Assembly (NCBI GenBank): GCA_040754075.1 | Contig: JBFMDH010000026.1 | Span: 49,244 to 113,243 of the forward strand | Direction of reading: 5' to 3' | DNA from: Acidobacteriota bacterium | Lineage (GTDB): Bacteria; Acidobacteriota; Blastocatellia; UBA7656 | Length of the DNA stretch: 64,000 nt | Notes under the pieces: model-generated | The model's database searches: none | The model's input: only the letters and a program-made list of their open reading frames with translations | What the model was told of the DNA's origin: nothing | Made by a program: the position numbers and the translations under genes | Shown here: in pieces, positions 26,769-35,732 of the stretch | Layout of the letters: every line of letters begins with the position of its first letter | Numbering within the stretch: position 1 is the stretch's first letter

Positions 26769-27260
26769 TTATGGTTTCTTTTTAGAACTGAATCGGTCAC
26801 GTCCTTTGTGGTCAATCCAAAGAACAACCTCACCATCTTTATTGATTCGGGCTATAAAAGGTTTTTTTTGATGCTGTAGAAGATGAACGATTTTTGGTAA
26901 AGCTTTAATAATCGCTTCTGCATTTTCCTTACCAGTTGTGTTCGCAGAGGTAATAAAAAAAGCCGCGATTCCTGCGTTAAACAGTGCAATTCGTTCCAGA
27001 TTATTAGACCGGATTTTTCTATCTTTGGCTAATACTACCCAGTCCTTTTCTCCGCATTTTTCAAGCCATAAAATGTCTAAAGCGTCATGTTCAAAATGGT
27101 CTATATGACGTTCGATTTTTAATCCTGCTTGGCAAAGCAAATCAGGTACGAGGTGGTCACCTAGAGATCGGTCTGTAAAAAAAGTAGTATTTTTAAGCTG
27201 CTCTTCTGGCGGAAGCTTCGTACCTGAGTGCTTCCTCGATTTCTTCCCGTGTGCAACCAT
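26769..27260 (-). CDS. PIN-like toxin of VapC45 type
   Basis: A 163-residue protein whose frame overlaps the upstream gene by 68 bases. The core reads TFFTDRSLGDHLVPDLL, DALDILWLEKCGEKDWVVLAKDRKIR and then FITSANTTG. This matches the PIN-like VapC45 group, in which Asp residues of TDRS and AKDRKI form the nuclease site. The paired gene is a large DUF433-type protein, the same arrangement as the mycobacterial VapBC45 pair. I expect an RNase toxin; the target is unknown. Confidence 0.78.
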   Translation of the reverse strand: MVAHGKKSRKHSGTKLPPEEQLKNTTFFTDRSLGDHLVPDLLCQAGLKIERHIDHFEHDALDILWLEKCGEKDWVVLAKDRKIRSNNLERIALFNAGIAAFFITSANTTGKENAEAIIKALPKIVHLLQHQKKPFIARINKDGEVVLWIDHKGRDRFSSKKKP

Positions 27261-27933
27261 AATCCTTAGCTAATTGATCCGTCGTTTCGTGTGCATAAAA
27301 TCTTTCGGCTATAACTTCGGTTGGAACTCCGACAACTGCAAGAACAGGTTTACCAAAGGATAAAAGAGGGTCGATTACTACCCTGCGAGGCTCTTCGTCT
27401 GTAGGGTTAGTCTTGAGAAATGGATACAATCGTACGGGCAAATTTTTAAAGTCCCGATCTATTCGCCGTAAATATTTCTCCACAACTTCGCGCATCTCCA
27501 TCTGCCCATTTCGGGAAACATTGATAATTTGCCCTAAATGCTCAATGAATAAATCCACGCCATCAGTTTGAAAAAGTTGGTCGGCAAGAGGGTGTTTGGA
27601 TGGAAACTCTCGCTTTAAATACTCTAGTGCATGACGAACTTTGTAAAATGGAACATTTTCTATTCTTCGCATTCCACTTAGGACGTGTGCTTCTACTAGG
27701 TTCATAAATGAGAGGCGAGGTATATTTTCTTCCGGCAGAAAGATGACTGGTTCAAAGTAGCGTGTATCACCTTCTTTAGTTGGGTAGTGCCTTCCTCTAA
27801 TCCATGACCGAAGTGTTTCAAAAGGCATTTTCAAATACCTTGATGCTTGTAAAATACTGTAGGCCGGAATCTCTCTCGGATCTTGCCCATAGATTTTTGT
27901 AATCTGCCTTAGGGCAATCTTATTGGGTTTCAT
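27193..27933 (-). CDS. DUF433-domain antitoxin of VapB45 type
   Basis: A 246-residue protein, unusually large for an antitoxin. An N-terminal helix-turn-helix region (YSILQASRYLKMPFETLRSW) is followed by a middle domain. A C-terminal DUF433 domain follows: VIDPLLSFGKPVLAVVGVPTEVIAERF, then DQLAKDYGCTREEIEEALRYE. This matches the large VapB45-type antitoxins, which presumably repress their own operon and neutralise the overlapping PIN-like toxin. Its upstream region (27934-28060) should hold the promoter. Confidence 0.8.
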   Translation of the reverse strand: MKPNKIALRQITKIYGQDPREIPAYSILQASRYLKMPFETLRSWIRGRHYPTKEGDTRYFEPVIFLPEENIPRLSFMNLVEAHVLSGMRRIENVPFYKVRHALEYLKREFPSKHPLADQLFQTDGVDLFIEHLGQIINVSRNGQMEMREVVEKYLRRIDRDFKNLPVRLYPFLKTNPTDEEPRRVVIDPLLSFGKPVLAVVGVPTEVIAERFYAHETTDQLAKDYGCTREEIEEALRYEASARRAA

Positions 27934-28069
27934 AAGAGACTCCTTTCCAGACGGGATAAATATTTGCTGATGATTGCCTGCTAAGTATAGCCTTTTGGTT
28001 AGCCAGAATGAAAATAATTTCTTCTGTTGAATTCCAAATGCTGAGAGACAAAACTATCTCAATAACTGA

Positions 28070-28099
28070 AAAAGGGCTGCTTGAATGAGCAGCCCTTTT
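28070..28099. terminator. Rho-independent terminator, 12-bp perfect stem
   Basis: AAAAGGGCTGCT (28070-28081) pairs with AGCAGCCCTTTT (28088-28099) around a six-base loop. Read on the minus strand it ends in CCCTTTTT and terminates the peroxiredoxin gene. Confidence 0.9.
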
Positions 28100-28154
28100 G
28101 GTTTTGAACGCCGTGGTCTATGACCGCTTTTCAACATTGGTCAACTTTTGAACT

Positions 28155-28790
28155 TCAGTTTCCCGGTTGTTTGACGACGCGCAGATAGGGTTTGAGGGTC
28201 TTCCAGCCTTCGGGGAATTTCTCTTTTGCCTGTTCGTCAGAAAGCGCCGGAACGATGATCACATCTTCGCCATGCTTCCAGTTCACAGGAGTTGCGACGC
28301 TGTGTTTGGCGGTGAGTTGCAATGAATCGATGACGCGCAACAGTTCATCGAAATTGCGACCGGTGCTTGCCGGATAGGTCAGTGTCAGTTTGACCTTTTT
28401 ATCGGGACCGATGACGAAGACCGAACGCACCGTGAAGGTGTCGCTGGCATTCGGGTGAATCATATCGTAAAGGTCAGATACCTTGCGGTCAGCATCGGCA
28501 ATGACCGGAAAGTTCAATGCCTGCCCCTGAGTTTCTTCGATGTCGGCTGCCCAGCCTTGGTGCGAATCAAGCGGGTCAACACTGAGACCGATGATTTTGA
28601 CATTGCGTTTTTCAAATTCAGGTTTGAGTCGAGCGGCTGCGCCAAGTTCAGTCGTGCAAACGGGCGTGTAATCTTTCGGGTGGGAAAACAAAACTCCCCA
28701 GCTATCGCCGAGCCATTCATGAAAATTAATCGCGCCTTCGGTGGTTTCCGCTGCGAAATCAGGCGCGGTATCTCCTAATCTTAAAGCCAT
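28155..28790 (-). CDS. 1-Cys peroxiredoxin (Prx6/AhpC-TSA family)
   Basis: A 211-residue thiol peroxidase with an AAGGA site before the ATG. The peroxidatic cysteine is in FSHPKDYTPVCTTELG (about residue 45), with Thr and the later Arg completing the site. The long C-terminal extension (RVIDSLQLTAKHSVATPVNW) and lack of a second resolving Cys place it in the Prx6-like group. It reduces hydrogen or organic peroxides in the cytoplasm. It is monocistronic, with a terminator just downstream. Confidence 0.95.
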   Translation of the reverse strand: MALRLGDTAPDFAAETTEGAINFHEWLGDSWGVLFSHPKDYTPVCTTELGAAARLKPEFEKRNVKIIGLSVDPLDSHQGWAADIEETQGQALNFPVIADADRKVSDLYDMIHPNASDTFTVRSVFVIGPDKKVKLTLTYPASTGRNFDELLRVIDSLQLTAKHSVATPVNWKHGEDVIIVPALSDEQAKEKFPEGWKTLKPYLRVVKQPGN

Positions 28791-28904
28791 AGTCTTTTAC
28801 GTCCTTTCTCGGTAAATTTGAATCTTGGTTAAGCTCCACTTTCAGGGGGCTGCCCTTGAAAGAATGTCACCGTTAATCATATCAGCTTTTATTTTTACTG
28901 CCAT

Positions 28905-28944
28905 CAAAACAAAAAAAGCCTTGCGCTAAATCAGCACAAGACTT
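28905..28944 (-). terminator. Probable terminator for the aminotransferase gene
   Basis: On the minus strand AAGTCTTGTGCT, a short loop and AGCGCAAGGCTT are followed by a run of seven T. The stem has G-U or mismatch positions. It lies about 135 bases past the aminotransferase stop codon. Confidence 0.65.
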
Positions 28945-29079
28945 AAAAACTTTCCTCGCGATTTAGCACATTTTTAACGTGGAGCAATTTGCCATAAATC
29001 ACCACGATTTTATGAAGCTACAGCATAAAGGTTTGCGCAAATCGCGGTCAAGGAAATTTTTGGTGAATGCACAAACCAG

Positions 29080-30204
29080 CTATTGCGGCAACGCATCAAT
29101 CAACGCATCGACCTCTTCACGGATGTTGTAAAAATGCGGCGAAATCCTCAGCCTGCCGACACGCGGCGCAGTGATAATATTTTTCTCCTGGAGCAAGTGG
29201 TACAGTTCTTTCGGCGTATGGCGCGGATGCGTGCAGGTGACAATCGCAGAAATTTCCTGGCGACGGCGCGAACCATAAATGCTGTAACCTTTCTCCTGCA
29301 AACGCCCGGCTAAGTATTCACTCAAATCCAGAAGATACTCCTCAATCACTGCCGCGCCGACCTCTAAGAATAGATCAATCGCCGCGCCCATCCCGTAAAC
29401 CCCTACGGTATTCAACGTGCCGCATTCAAAACGCAAAGCCCCCGGACGATAATTCAGCTTGTAATCCAGATGATTATCAAAATCATTTACCGACATCCAG
29501 CCGACCACTGTTGGTTCGATGCGCTCAAGAATACGCTCTGAGATATACAGCAACGCCGAGCCTTCGGGGCCAAGTAGATACTTATGCGCATCCGCCGCAA
29601 AAGCGTCTACATAATCACGCGCCACATCGAGAGTAAACCCGCCGAGTCCCTGAATCGCATCAATCATAAAAATCACATCGCGCGCCCGACAGGCTTTGCC
29701 AAGGCGAGCGATGTCAGCGCGAAAGCCGCTTGAAAATTGCACCCAACTGATGCTCACCACCCGCGTGCGTTCATCAATCAGGGAAATCAATTCATCAGCA
29801 TCAATGCGCCCATCGCGTTCCGAAACCAACTTCAACTCGATGCCGCGCGTCTGTTGCAAGCGCATCCACGGATAGATATTGGTCGGAAAATCGACATTGG
29901 TAGCGATGACATTATCGCCTTCTTGCCACCGTATACCATTTGCCACGGTCGAGAGCGCATCCGAGGTATTTTTCATGAAGGCGATTTCGCTTGGGCGAGC
30001 GTTGACCAGTCGCGCCGCCGCCTCGCGCACCTGTTCAAAGCGGTCACACCAATCGAAAAAATGAGATGAGCCGTTGGTGGTCACATCATCAACCAGCCAG
30101 CGCATGGCATCGCGCACACGGGTCGATAGCGGACAAACCGCCGCGTGATTGAAGTAAATGAAATTTTCTGTTACCGGAAAAAGCGAACGAATGTGGTTGT
30201 TCAT
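29080..30204 (-). CDS. Class V aminotransferase-fold PLP enzyme
   Basis: A 374-residue enzyme of the cysteine desulfurase/isopenicillin N epimerase-like group. It begins FPVTENFIYFNHAAVCPLS. Key blocks are FMKNTSDALSTVANG, VSISWVQFSSGFRADI, MIDAIQGLGGF and the cofactor lysine in AADAHKYLLGPEG. The C-terminus VGRLRISPHFYN binds the substrate carboxylate. There is no catalytic cysteine loop of a classical desulfurase, so an epimerase, lyase or aminotransferase-like activity is as likely. It is followed by its own terminator. Confidence 0.88.
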   Translation of the reverse strand: MNNHIRSLFPVTENFIYFNHAAVCPLSTRVRDAMRWLVDDVTTNGSSHFFDWCDRFEQVREAAARLVNARPSEIAFMKNTSDALSTVANGIRWQEGDNVIATNVDFPTNIYPWMRLQQTRGIELKLVSERDGRIDADELISLIDERTRVVSISWVQFSSGFRADIARLGKACRARDVIFMIDAIQGLGGFTLDVARDYVDAFAADAHKYLLGPEGSALLYISERILERIEPTVVGWMSVNDFDNHLDYKLNYRPGALRFECGTLNTVGVYGMGAAIDLFLEVGAAVIEEYLLDLSEYLAGRLQEKGYSIYGSRRRQEISAIVTCTHPRHTPKELYHLLQEKNIITAPRVGRLRISPHFYNIREEVDALIDALPQ

Positions 30205-30368
30205 AGGATTCAGGATTCAGGATTCAGGGTTCAGGGTTCAGGGCAGAAAAAATAATGAAGCCGGAATGTTAAAGGATGAACAACTTTCAACCTCAGGTTT
30301 GTTCATCGTTCATCATTCATACTTCATACTTTTCTTCATTATGACTTCTAACTCCTGACTCCTGAATT
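30205..30368. repeat. Palindromic heptamer repeat after asparaginase gene
   Basis: Consecutive 7-base units (three AGGATTC, two AGGGTTC) span 30205-30244. The far side (30350-30368) carries CTCCTGACTCCTGAATTC, partly complementary. Inside, GGATGAAC pairs with GTTCATCGTTCATC. The right end abuts the asparaginase stop codon on the minus strand. Confidence 0.8.
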
Positions 30369-31480
30369 CATCTTAAATCAAACACCGCGCGGATTTCACC
30401 AACTTCTAATCCGCGAACATTTTTTATCACCGGCTGGTGATATTGAGCGAGTTCGGCTTGTTCGCTGTCGTCCAACACGCCGAGTTGCGCGAGCGTTTCA
30501 ACGACCGCAGGGTTCAAGCCTCTGTACGCGCCGTCATCAATCTTTATAGCGATGCCTAAACCACAAGGGTATTTCGCGCATGGTAAAACGCCGACGACAT
30601 GAACTGCCTCTGCGCCGACTTTGCAAATCAGTTTTCGATTTGCCGCGCCCATCAAATCGGTATCGAAACGCGCCGTGCCGCCGACCATTTCAGGATGCGC
30701 GGTCATTGCGGCAACGATGCGCCGCGCTGCAATCGCGTAGGTCACGCGCCGTGCTGCTTCGGCAAGTTGTGGCGTGAGGTGTTCAGCTTGAAACTGGCTA
30801 CCGGAGCCGGTTTCAGCCACGCGGTCGCGGTCTGTTGAGGCTTCAACCAGCCTGGCAAAAGCGAGTGCCAGAGCGTTGAGCGGCACGCCAAAAGTCGGCG
30901 CGCTGCACCCGTCAACTGCGGTCGGCAGATTTTCAGCGAGTCCCGCGAGGCGCGTGAAAATTGAAATAATGTCGCGCTGCACCGGATGTTCTTTCGCCGG
31001 GTAGTTTTCCGTCGGCAACTGGCGATGCACACAGGTTGCGAGCATCCCCGTGTGTTTGCCTGAACAATTATTATGAAGTTGGGTAAACGGCAGACCGTCG
31101 CGTTCGAGTTGTTTGGCGGTGGCTTCATGATAAGGCGGATGCGCGCCACACCTCAAATCGCTTTCCCTGAGTCCCGCGCGTTCAAGTAGTGCGGCGACGG
31201 TTTTGGTGTGGAAAGCTTCGCCGCTATGCGAAGCGCACACCACGGCGAGTTCGGCTTGGGTGATGTTGAACCGGTCGGCTGCGCCGCTGGTGATAAAAGG
31301 AATCGCCTGAATCGGTTTGATTGCCGAGCGCGTCGAGGTGATGAAGTCTATGTTGCCAAGTGCGGCAATCACTTTTCCGTCCGGTTCAACGGCGACAATC
31401 GCGCCGCGATGTACAGCTTCGACAATGCCGCCGCGCCGGACTTCAACCAGTATGGGATTTTGTGGACTCCGATTGAGCAT
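30368..31480 (-). CDS. Asparaginase (asparaginase II, Rhizobium etli type)
   Basis: A 370-residue protein with the signature series of the thermolabile R. etli-type asparaginases: VEVRRGGIVEAVHRGAI, STRSAIKPIQAIPF with the Ser-x-x-Lys pair, ASHSGEAFH, HNNCSGKHTGML and DGCSAPTFGVPL. These Ser/Lys and Cys residues form the active and zinc sites in that family. It hydrolyses L-asparagine to aspartate and ammonia. No signal peptide, so cytoplasmic. A palindromic repeat follows immediately. Confidence 0.92.
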   Translation of the reverse strand: MLNRSPQNPILVEVRRGGIVEAVHRGAIVAVEPDGKVIAALGNIDFITSTRSAIKPIQAIPFITSGAADRFNITQAELAVVCASHSGEAFHTKTVAALLERAGLRESDLRCGAHPPYHEATAKQLERDGLPFTQLHNNCSGKHTGMLATCVHRQLPTENYPAKEHPVQRDIISIFTRLAGLAENLPTAVDGCSAPTFGVPLNALALAFARLVEASTDRDRVAETGSGSQFQAEHLTPQLAEAARRVTYAIAARRIVAAMTAHPEMVGGTARFDTDLMGAANRKLICKVGAEAVHVVGVLPCAKYPCGLGIAIKIDDGAYRGLNPAVVETLAQLGVLDDSEQAELAQYHQPVIKNVRGLEVGEIRAVFDLR

Positions 31481-31626
31481 TTGAGAATGATTACTTTAAC
31501 GTACCGAAAAGCGAATTGCGAGTAATCGAATCGTTGAATAATTAACGAGAGTAAAATGAAAAAGCTTGCCTGGCTTTATGCGATTGATTTATTTTTCTGT
31601 TCAACAAAAATTAGGAGTGAATAACG

Positions 31627-31857
31627 ATGCCGATTTTTGAGTACGTTTGCCAGGAATGTAAACATCAATTCGAGTTGCTGGTTCGCGAGTCAACCAAACT
31701 CGAATGCCCGACGTGTAAAAGCGCCAAGCTTGAAAAACAGCTATCGGTGTTTGCGGCGGTTGGAAGTTCAACGACACTTACGCGCCGCGAAATGCCGGTT
31801 GCGCCTTGTGGCAGTTGCGGCGACCCGCGCGGCGCAGGCTCCTGCTCGATGAATTAA
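31627..31857 (+). CDS. FmdB-family zinc ribbon protein
   Basis: A 76-residue protein starting MPIFEYVCQECKHQFELL, with the second CxxC at ECPTCKSAKLEKQLS. This is the classical FmdB regulatory zinc ribbon. A Cys-rich tail (CGSCGDPRGAGSC) follows. FmdB was described as a regulator of formamide/acetamide use; most homologues have no tested role. Confidence 0.9.
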   Translation: MPIFEYVCQECKHQFELLVRESTKLECPTCKSAKLEKQLSVFAAVGSSTTLTRREMPVAPCGSCGDPRGAGSCSMN

Positions 31858-31908
31858 GCGTTAAATGGCTGAGGAAACGTGCCTATCGCCGAATGGATTG
31901 ATTGATGT

Positions 31909-32211
31909 TTATTCAACACACACGCGGTCGGCAAAAGCGCGGTATTTGGTTTCGGTTAAACCTTCGATGATGATGACGTCTGTCGGGCGGCGAAAATTAC
32001 CGTGGCGTTCGCGGTATTCGATGATGCGACTGGCTAACACCTCACCGATTTCCGGCAAGGCTTTCAACTCCTCCGCCGTTGCCGTGTTCAAATTCACACA
32101 AGGCTGATTCGGATGGCGGTTGGTCGTCGGTTGCCCATCAATTTGAGTTGGCGCAGGTTGCGTGCAGGCAACCAGTGATAGGGCGATGAGTGACAGCGCA
32201 AATCGTCGCAT
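31909..32211 (-). CDS. ComEA-like helix-hairpin-helix lipoprotein
   Basis: A 100-residue protein with a lipoprotein signal (LIALSLVACTQ, lipobox Cys at 16). It has one helix-hairpin-helix unit: VNLNTATAEELKALPEIGEVLASRIIEYRE, followed by GNFRRPTDVIIIEGLTE. ComEA proteins bind DNA in the periplasm for natural transformation. The short linker and lack of other com genes nearby leave that role open. It begins 4 bases after the upstream gene ends, so the two may be co-transcribed. Confidence 0.87.
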   Translation of the reverse strand: MRRFALSLIALSLVACTQPAPTQIDGQPTTNRHPNQPCVNLNTATAEELKALPEIGEVLASRIIEYRERHGNFRRPTDVIIIEGLTETKYRAFADRVCVE

Positions 32212-32214
32212 CGC

Positions 32215-33501
32215 TCAAACTCCGGCGAGTTCTATACGGAATTCATCGTTTAAAAGTGAGATGCGCGGTTCGCGTTTTGTAAATGCGAACTGTGTGCGGC
32301 GAAGCGCCGGGATGCCGCGCAGGGTTGAAGCGCAACCGTATTCCGTGCGCGTGAAGATATGGTGCAATCGCGGGTTGCGTTGCGCTATGACGCCTAATTC
32401 GACGGCTTTGCGTGTCAGCCCGTTGGTTCGCCGCGCATTAATCAATTCGATGCGGTCATCGAATATCAAAACCCGCGAAGGCGAATGGGTAATTGAATAA
32501 TCGCGATGCACTAAAAGATTGGTGAGCGCCTCAATCACCACCTCGCGCGAATAGTTGGCACGGGCTGAAATCGGCTCTGCTTGCCCATTCTGGGGCTTTG
32601 GCGGTCTGGCGTCCCATACGTCAATGTAACGTTTAATGAAGGCGAATGCCCGGTCAAAGAGGGCAATCAAATTGCCGTAGACTTCCGCCTTTTCAACTAC
32701 AGGTGAATCAAGCGTGGTTCCCGAATAGCGGGTTAAAAACACGCTGCTTTGCGGAATCGCCTGATGCACGGCAGTGCTGCGACCAAAGAGTAAGACACCC
32801 GCAAAGGTGGGTTTAAGCCCGCCGCCATATTCTTTCGCCAAGTACAAATCGTGCATGGCTTGCGCTGTCGGAAAACCCGCCGGTTCGCGAAAGGTTTCCC
32901 CTTCGAGGTCGCGCAGATAACTCCAGATAAGGGCTTCGTCAATCTCTTCAAACCCGACGCCGACCATCGGCGAATCTTCATGTCCGAGGATGCGCGAGTT
33001 GGCAAACAATGAAGCGATTTCTTCTGCATCGGCTTCACGTTTGGTTGAACCGACGCGCACGAAATAGCGATTATCGAGCGTCGTGTGCGGGGCGCGACGA
33101 TCATCGACCTGCAAGACGATGATGCGTTCACCATTATCGAAAAACACTTTATCGATGCGCGGCAACAGCGCCGGTTTGATTTGATTGCGACAGATGTCTA
33201 TCAGTTGATGTTCGACATATTCGGCATCATCCAACCCTTCGATGCGCCGCTGGTCATTGACGCCGAACATCATCGCGCCGCCGCCGGAATTTGCCAGGGC
33301 GACGATTTCCGCGGTGATTTTTTCGGTGTTGACCAGTCGGATTTTGAATTCGAGGTGGGTATCTTCGCCGCCGCGAATCAAATTGATAACATCAGTGCGA
33401 TCAAGTAAGCGTGAATAACGTCCTGTCAGCTTTTGCTCAAACAGGAAACGTTCGGTTTCAGGAATGCGTCTGCTCTGTCTAAATTTTCTGCCGTGTGCCA
33501 T
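32215..33501 (-). CDS. Schlafen AlbA_2-domain ATP-binding protein
   Basis: The start at ATG 33501 is preceded by GGGGAAG; a GTG four codons upstream is possible. The 428-residue protein has an AlbA_2/Schlafen-like nucleic-acid domain: DTHLEFKIRL, then EIVALANSGGGAMMFGVND. A GHKL-like ATPase segment (ANYSREVVIEALTNLLVHRDYS) follows, with a winged-helix-like tail. These proteins are often called transcriptional regulators or RNA-binding proteins and some belong to defence islands. Here there is no other defence gene beside it. Confidence 0.85.
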   Translation of the reverse strand: MAHGRKFRQSRRIPETERFLFEQKLTGRYSRLLDRTDVINLIRGGEDTHLEFKIRLVNTEKITAEIVALANSGGGAMMFGVNDQRRIEGLDDAEYVEHQLIDICRNQIKPALLPRIDKVFFDNGERIIVLQVDDRRAPHTTLDNRYFVRVGSTKREADAEEIASLFANSRILGHEDSPMVGVGFEEIDEALIWSYLRDLEGETFREPAGFPTAQAMHDLYLAKEYGGGLKPTFAGVLLFGRSTAVHQAIPQSSVFLTRYSGTTLDSPVVEKAEVYGNLIALFDRAFAFIKRYIDVWDARPPKPQNGQAEPISARANYSREVVIEALTNLLVHRDYSITHSPSRVLIFDDRIELINARRTNGLTRKAVELGVIAQRNPRLHHIFTRTEYGCASTLRGIPALRRTQFAFTKREPRISLLNDEFRIELAGV

Positions 33502-33642
33502 ATACTTCCCCACCGTGTGTTGGCAGCTTTAATTTCTTTATCTGCATAATACACAGAGGCTTGATAGTTAAGCAAAAGTAAAAGCGGAAAAGTGAAAATA
33601 ATTATGAAGTTAAATCAGATTTAAGGGTAAAAGATGCTGCAT

Positions 33643-33672
33643 AAAAAAAAAGGCCCGGCGATGCCGAGCCTT
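33643..33672 (-). terminator. Rho-independent terminator
   Basis: On the minus strand AAGGCTCGGC, loop ATC and GCCGGGCCTT run into nine T. It lies about 30 bases past the glycine-zipper gene stop. Confidence 0.92.
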
Positions 33673-33700
33673 GAAGAGTTCAAAGATAAATGATGAAAAG

Positions 33701-34318
33701 TTAATCGCGGTTGCGGTTCTTCCTCAAATGATAAATCGCGCCGCCGCCGCCACCGAGCAAGGCGCCGATGCCTGCGCCTTTCTTACCGGCAAACATGGCA
33801 CCGATGCCTGCGCCAATCGCTGCCGGTGCGGCAATCGTCAATGCGGTTTTCAATTTTGAACCGCGTTTACGCGGTGCAACATAAGTCGTGCGATAAACCG
33901 GGCGGTCAACGCTTCGATAGACCACACGCTCACGTCCGGCTGAAGCAACCCTGACCCCAGGCGTTTCGCTTTTCGCTTGAGTTTGCACGCCATCGGCATA
34001 ACCTTCTTTATAACCGTCGTTATAACCCTCACGCGAAGTTTCAGCGACGGTTCCTGTCTGTCCTTCAACGCCGGCGTTAAACCCATCGGTGTATCCGACT
34101 TTAAAATCGCTCAGGTAAAAATCGCGTTCTTTACCGGCAGTCTCGGCGGCGGGTGCTTCATTTACAGGGGTGGTAGTTGCCGGAACATTACTGGCAACCG
34201 GTTCTGTGGTTTCGGCGGCGCTGGTATTTGATGATTGAGTGAGTCTGCCTATCGCAAACCCTGTAAGTAATAATGCTGCTACTAATGAAATTGCGATGAT
34301 GCGATGTGTTCTGGTCAT
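33701..34318 (-). CDS. Exported glycine-zipper protein
   Basis: A 205-residue protein with an N-terminal signal or anchor (IIAISLVAALLLTGFAIG) and a low-complexity Thr/Ala/Pro linker. Tyr-Asp-Gly repeats follow (GYTDGFNAG, GYNDGYKEGYADG). The C-terminal glycine zipper (TIAAPAAIGAGIGAMFAGKKGAGIG..) is able to pack into membranes. The zipper is closely similar in design to that of the small protein at 61538-61900. Function unknown; such proteins are commonly envelope-associated. Confidence 0.75.
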   Translation of the reverse strand: MTRTHRIIAISLVAALLLTGFAIGRLTQSSNTSAAETTEPVASNVPATTTPVNEAPAAETAGKERDFYLSDFKVGYTDGFNAGVEGQTGTVAETSREGYNDGYKEGYADGVQTQAKSETPGVRVASAGRERVVYRSVDRPVYRTTYVAPRKRGSKLKTALTIAAPAAIGAGIGAMFAGKKGAGIGALLGGGGGAIYHLRKNRNRD

Positions 34319-34652
34319 GGATTTGCCCTCCAGTTTAATTTTGATTTGTGCATGAGCTGTTTAAGCCAGCAATTACGATGCCGAATCCTGAAAGAAATTA
34401 GCGCGCCGGTAATCTCTAATATTTCACAACATAGGAGTAGTGTATAAATAGATGACAAAGCTTGAATGCCCTGAGCTATGTAGGAAATGGCATACCCCGT
34501 ATGTTAAAACTACACGGTATAGTTTACTCGCTGGAAACTGATGAGTAATAAAAACCGGAATTTGGAAACCATTTCGCTGTTGTAAGCCTGGAAGAACTGT
34601 GAGAGACTAAGCCTACACATCCGGGCTTGTGATCAATCTTTCAAACGAGCAA
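34319..34652. other. Divergent intergenic region, no gene supported
   Basis: About 330 bases between the glycine-zipper gene (-) and the first Rieske gene (+). No reading frame or RNA fold is convincing. It should hold the promoters of both units. Confidence 0.5.
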
Positions 34653-35732
34653 ATGACCGTGACCAACACGCGCGTCTTCAACAATCACGAAAAAATTATT
34701 GAAGGGTGGTATTGGGCTATGCCTTCGCGCTGGCTGAAACGCAAAGGCGCGCGGGCATTCAATTTTTTCGGGCGCGAGTTGGTGTTATTTAGAAGCGAGA
34801 ATGGACAGGTGATTGCAATGGATGCCTATTGCCCGCACATGGGGGCGCACCTGGCAGAAGGCAAAGTCGAAGGCGAAACGATTCGCTGCCTGTTTCATTA
34901 CTGGAAATTTGACGCCAACGGACAATGCGCGGAAATCCCTTGTCAACAAGAGTGTGCATTCGTACCCCGAATTCAAACCTGGCAGGTTGAAGAAAAGTAT
35001 GGACTCATCTGGTTATGGGCAGGGCGCGCGCCTTCGCATAAATTGCCCTTTGTGCCGGAACTGGAAAACACCGAATGCGATTTTCTGCTCGCCAATCGCT
35101 TCGTCAAAGATTGTCATCCGAATGTCATGATGATTAATGCCATCGATGCGCAACATTTCAACTCGGTGCATAAGCTGCCGGTGAATTTGCACCTCGAACC
35201 GACGATTCTTTCCAAAAGCGCCATTAAATTTCTCAACACTACGGAGATTCCCGCGACGCACTGGTGGACAAGGTTTCTCAGGCGGTTTTATCGCCAGCGT
35301 CTCACCTATGACCTCTGCTATTTTTTCGCCAACACCGGCACCGTCACCTTGGGCCCGGATTTTTTGCATTTCCATATTATGTTTGCCTTGAGACCAACCA
35401 GAGACGGGCGAAGCGAAGGACAAACCATTCTGCTGACCAAAAAACGTCGAGGCGTGTTCGGCAAATTGTTCAGCCTGAGCTTGCTGGCGTTGACTAATGT
35501 GGTGGGCGCTTATTTTGCTAAAGGCGACACCTTGATTTTCAAGACCATCAAATTCAATTTGCGCGCGCCGATTAAAGCCGATTCGTCGATCATTCAGTTC
35601 ATTCAACACGCAGAGCGACAAACGACCATTGATTGGGGCTTGCCTTTGCAAGAGGCAAAGCCCGACAGCGGGCATCTCAAAGTTGTCGCCAAGGTCCGGG
35701 CACAAAATTTTCTTGAGCGAGAAGCAAAATGA
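34653..35732 (+). CDS. Rieske non-haem iron oxygenase (first copy)
   Basis: ATG 34653 is preferred over a GTG 24 bases earlier, because homology-like sequence starts soon after (RVFNNHEKIIEGWYW); 359 residues. The Rieske [2Fe-2S] ligands are Cys60-x-His62 (YCPHMGAHL) and Cys79-x2-His82 (CLFHYW). The mononuclear iron triad is readable in NAIDAQHFNSVH (Asp-x2-His-x4-His). Such enzymes hydroxylate, desaturate or demethylate organic substrates with O2 and electrons from a ferredoxin. One candidate ferredoxin is encoded at 42650-42964. It overlaps the next gene by ATGA and opens a four-gene + strand set. Confidence 0.9.
   Translation: MTVTNTRVFNNHEKIIEGWYWAMPSRWLKRKGARAFNFFGRELVLFRSENGQVIAMDAYCPHMGAHLAEGKVEGETIRCLFHYWKFDANGQCAEIPCQQECAFVPRIQTWQVEEKYGLIWLWAGRAPSHKLPFVPELENTECDFLLANRFVKDCHPNVMMINAIDAQHFNSVHKLPVNLHLEPTILSKSAIKFLNTTEIPATHWWTRFLRRFYRQRLTYDLCYFFANTGTVTLGPDFLHFHIMFALRPTRDGRSEGQTILLTKKRRGVFGKLFSLSLLALTNVVGAYFAKGDTLIFKTIKFNLRAPIKADSSIIQFIQHAERQTTIDWGLPLQEAKPDSGHLKVVAKVRAQNFLEREAK

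Noticed and set aside
30205..30244. Possible CRISPR-like array
   Set aside because: Units are only seven bases with no spacers, and a partner arm follows; it is a palindromic tandem repeat.
32215..33501. Defence island around the Schlafen-type protein
   Set aside because: AlbA_2 proteins can be part of defence loci, but the neighbours are a ComEA-like lipoprotein and a glycine-zipper protein, with no nuclease, helicase or restriction gene.
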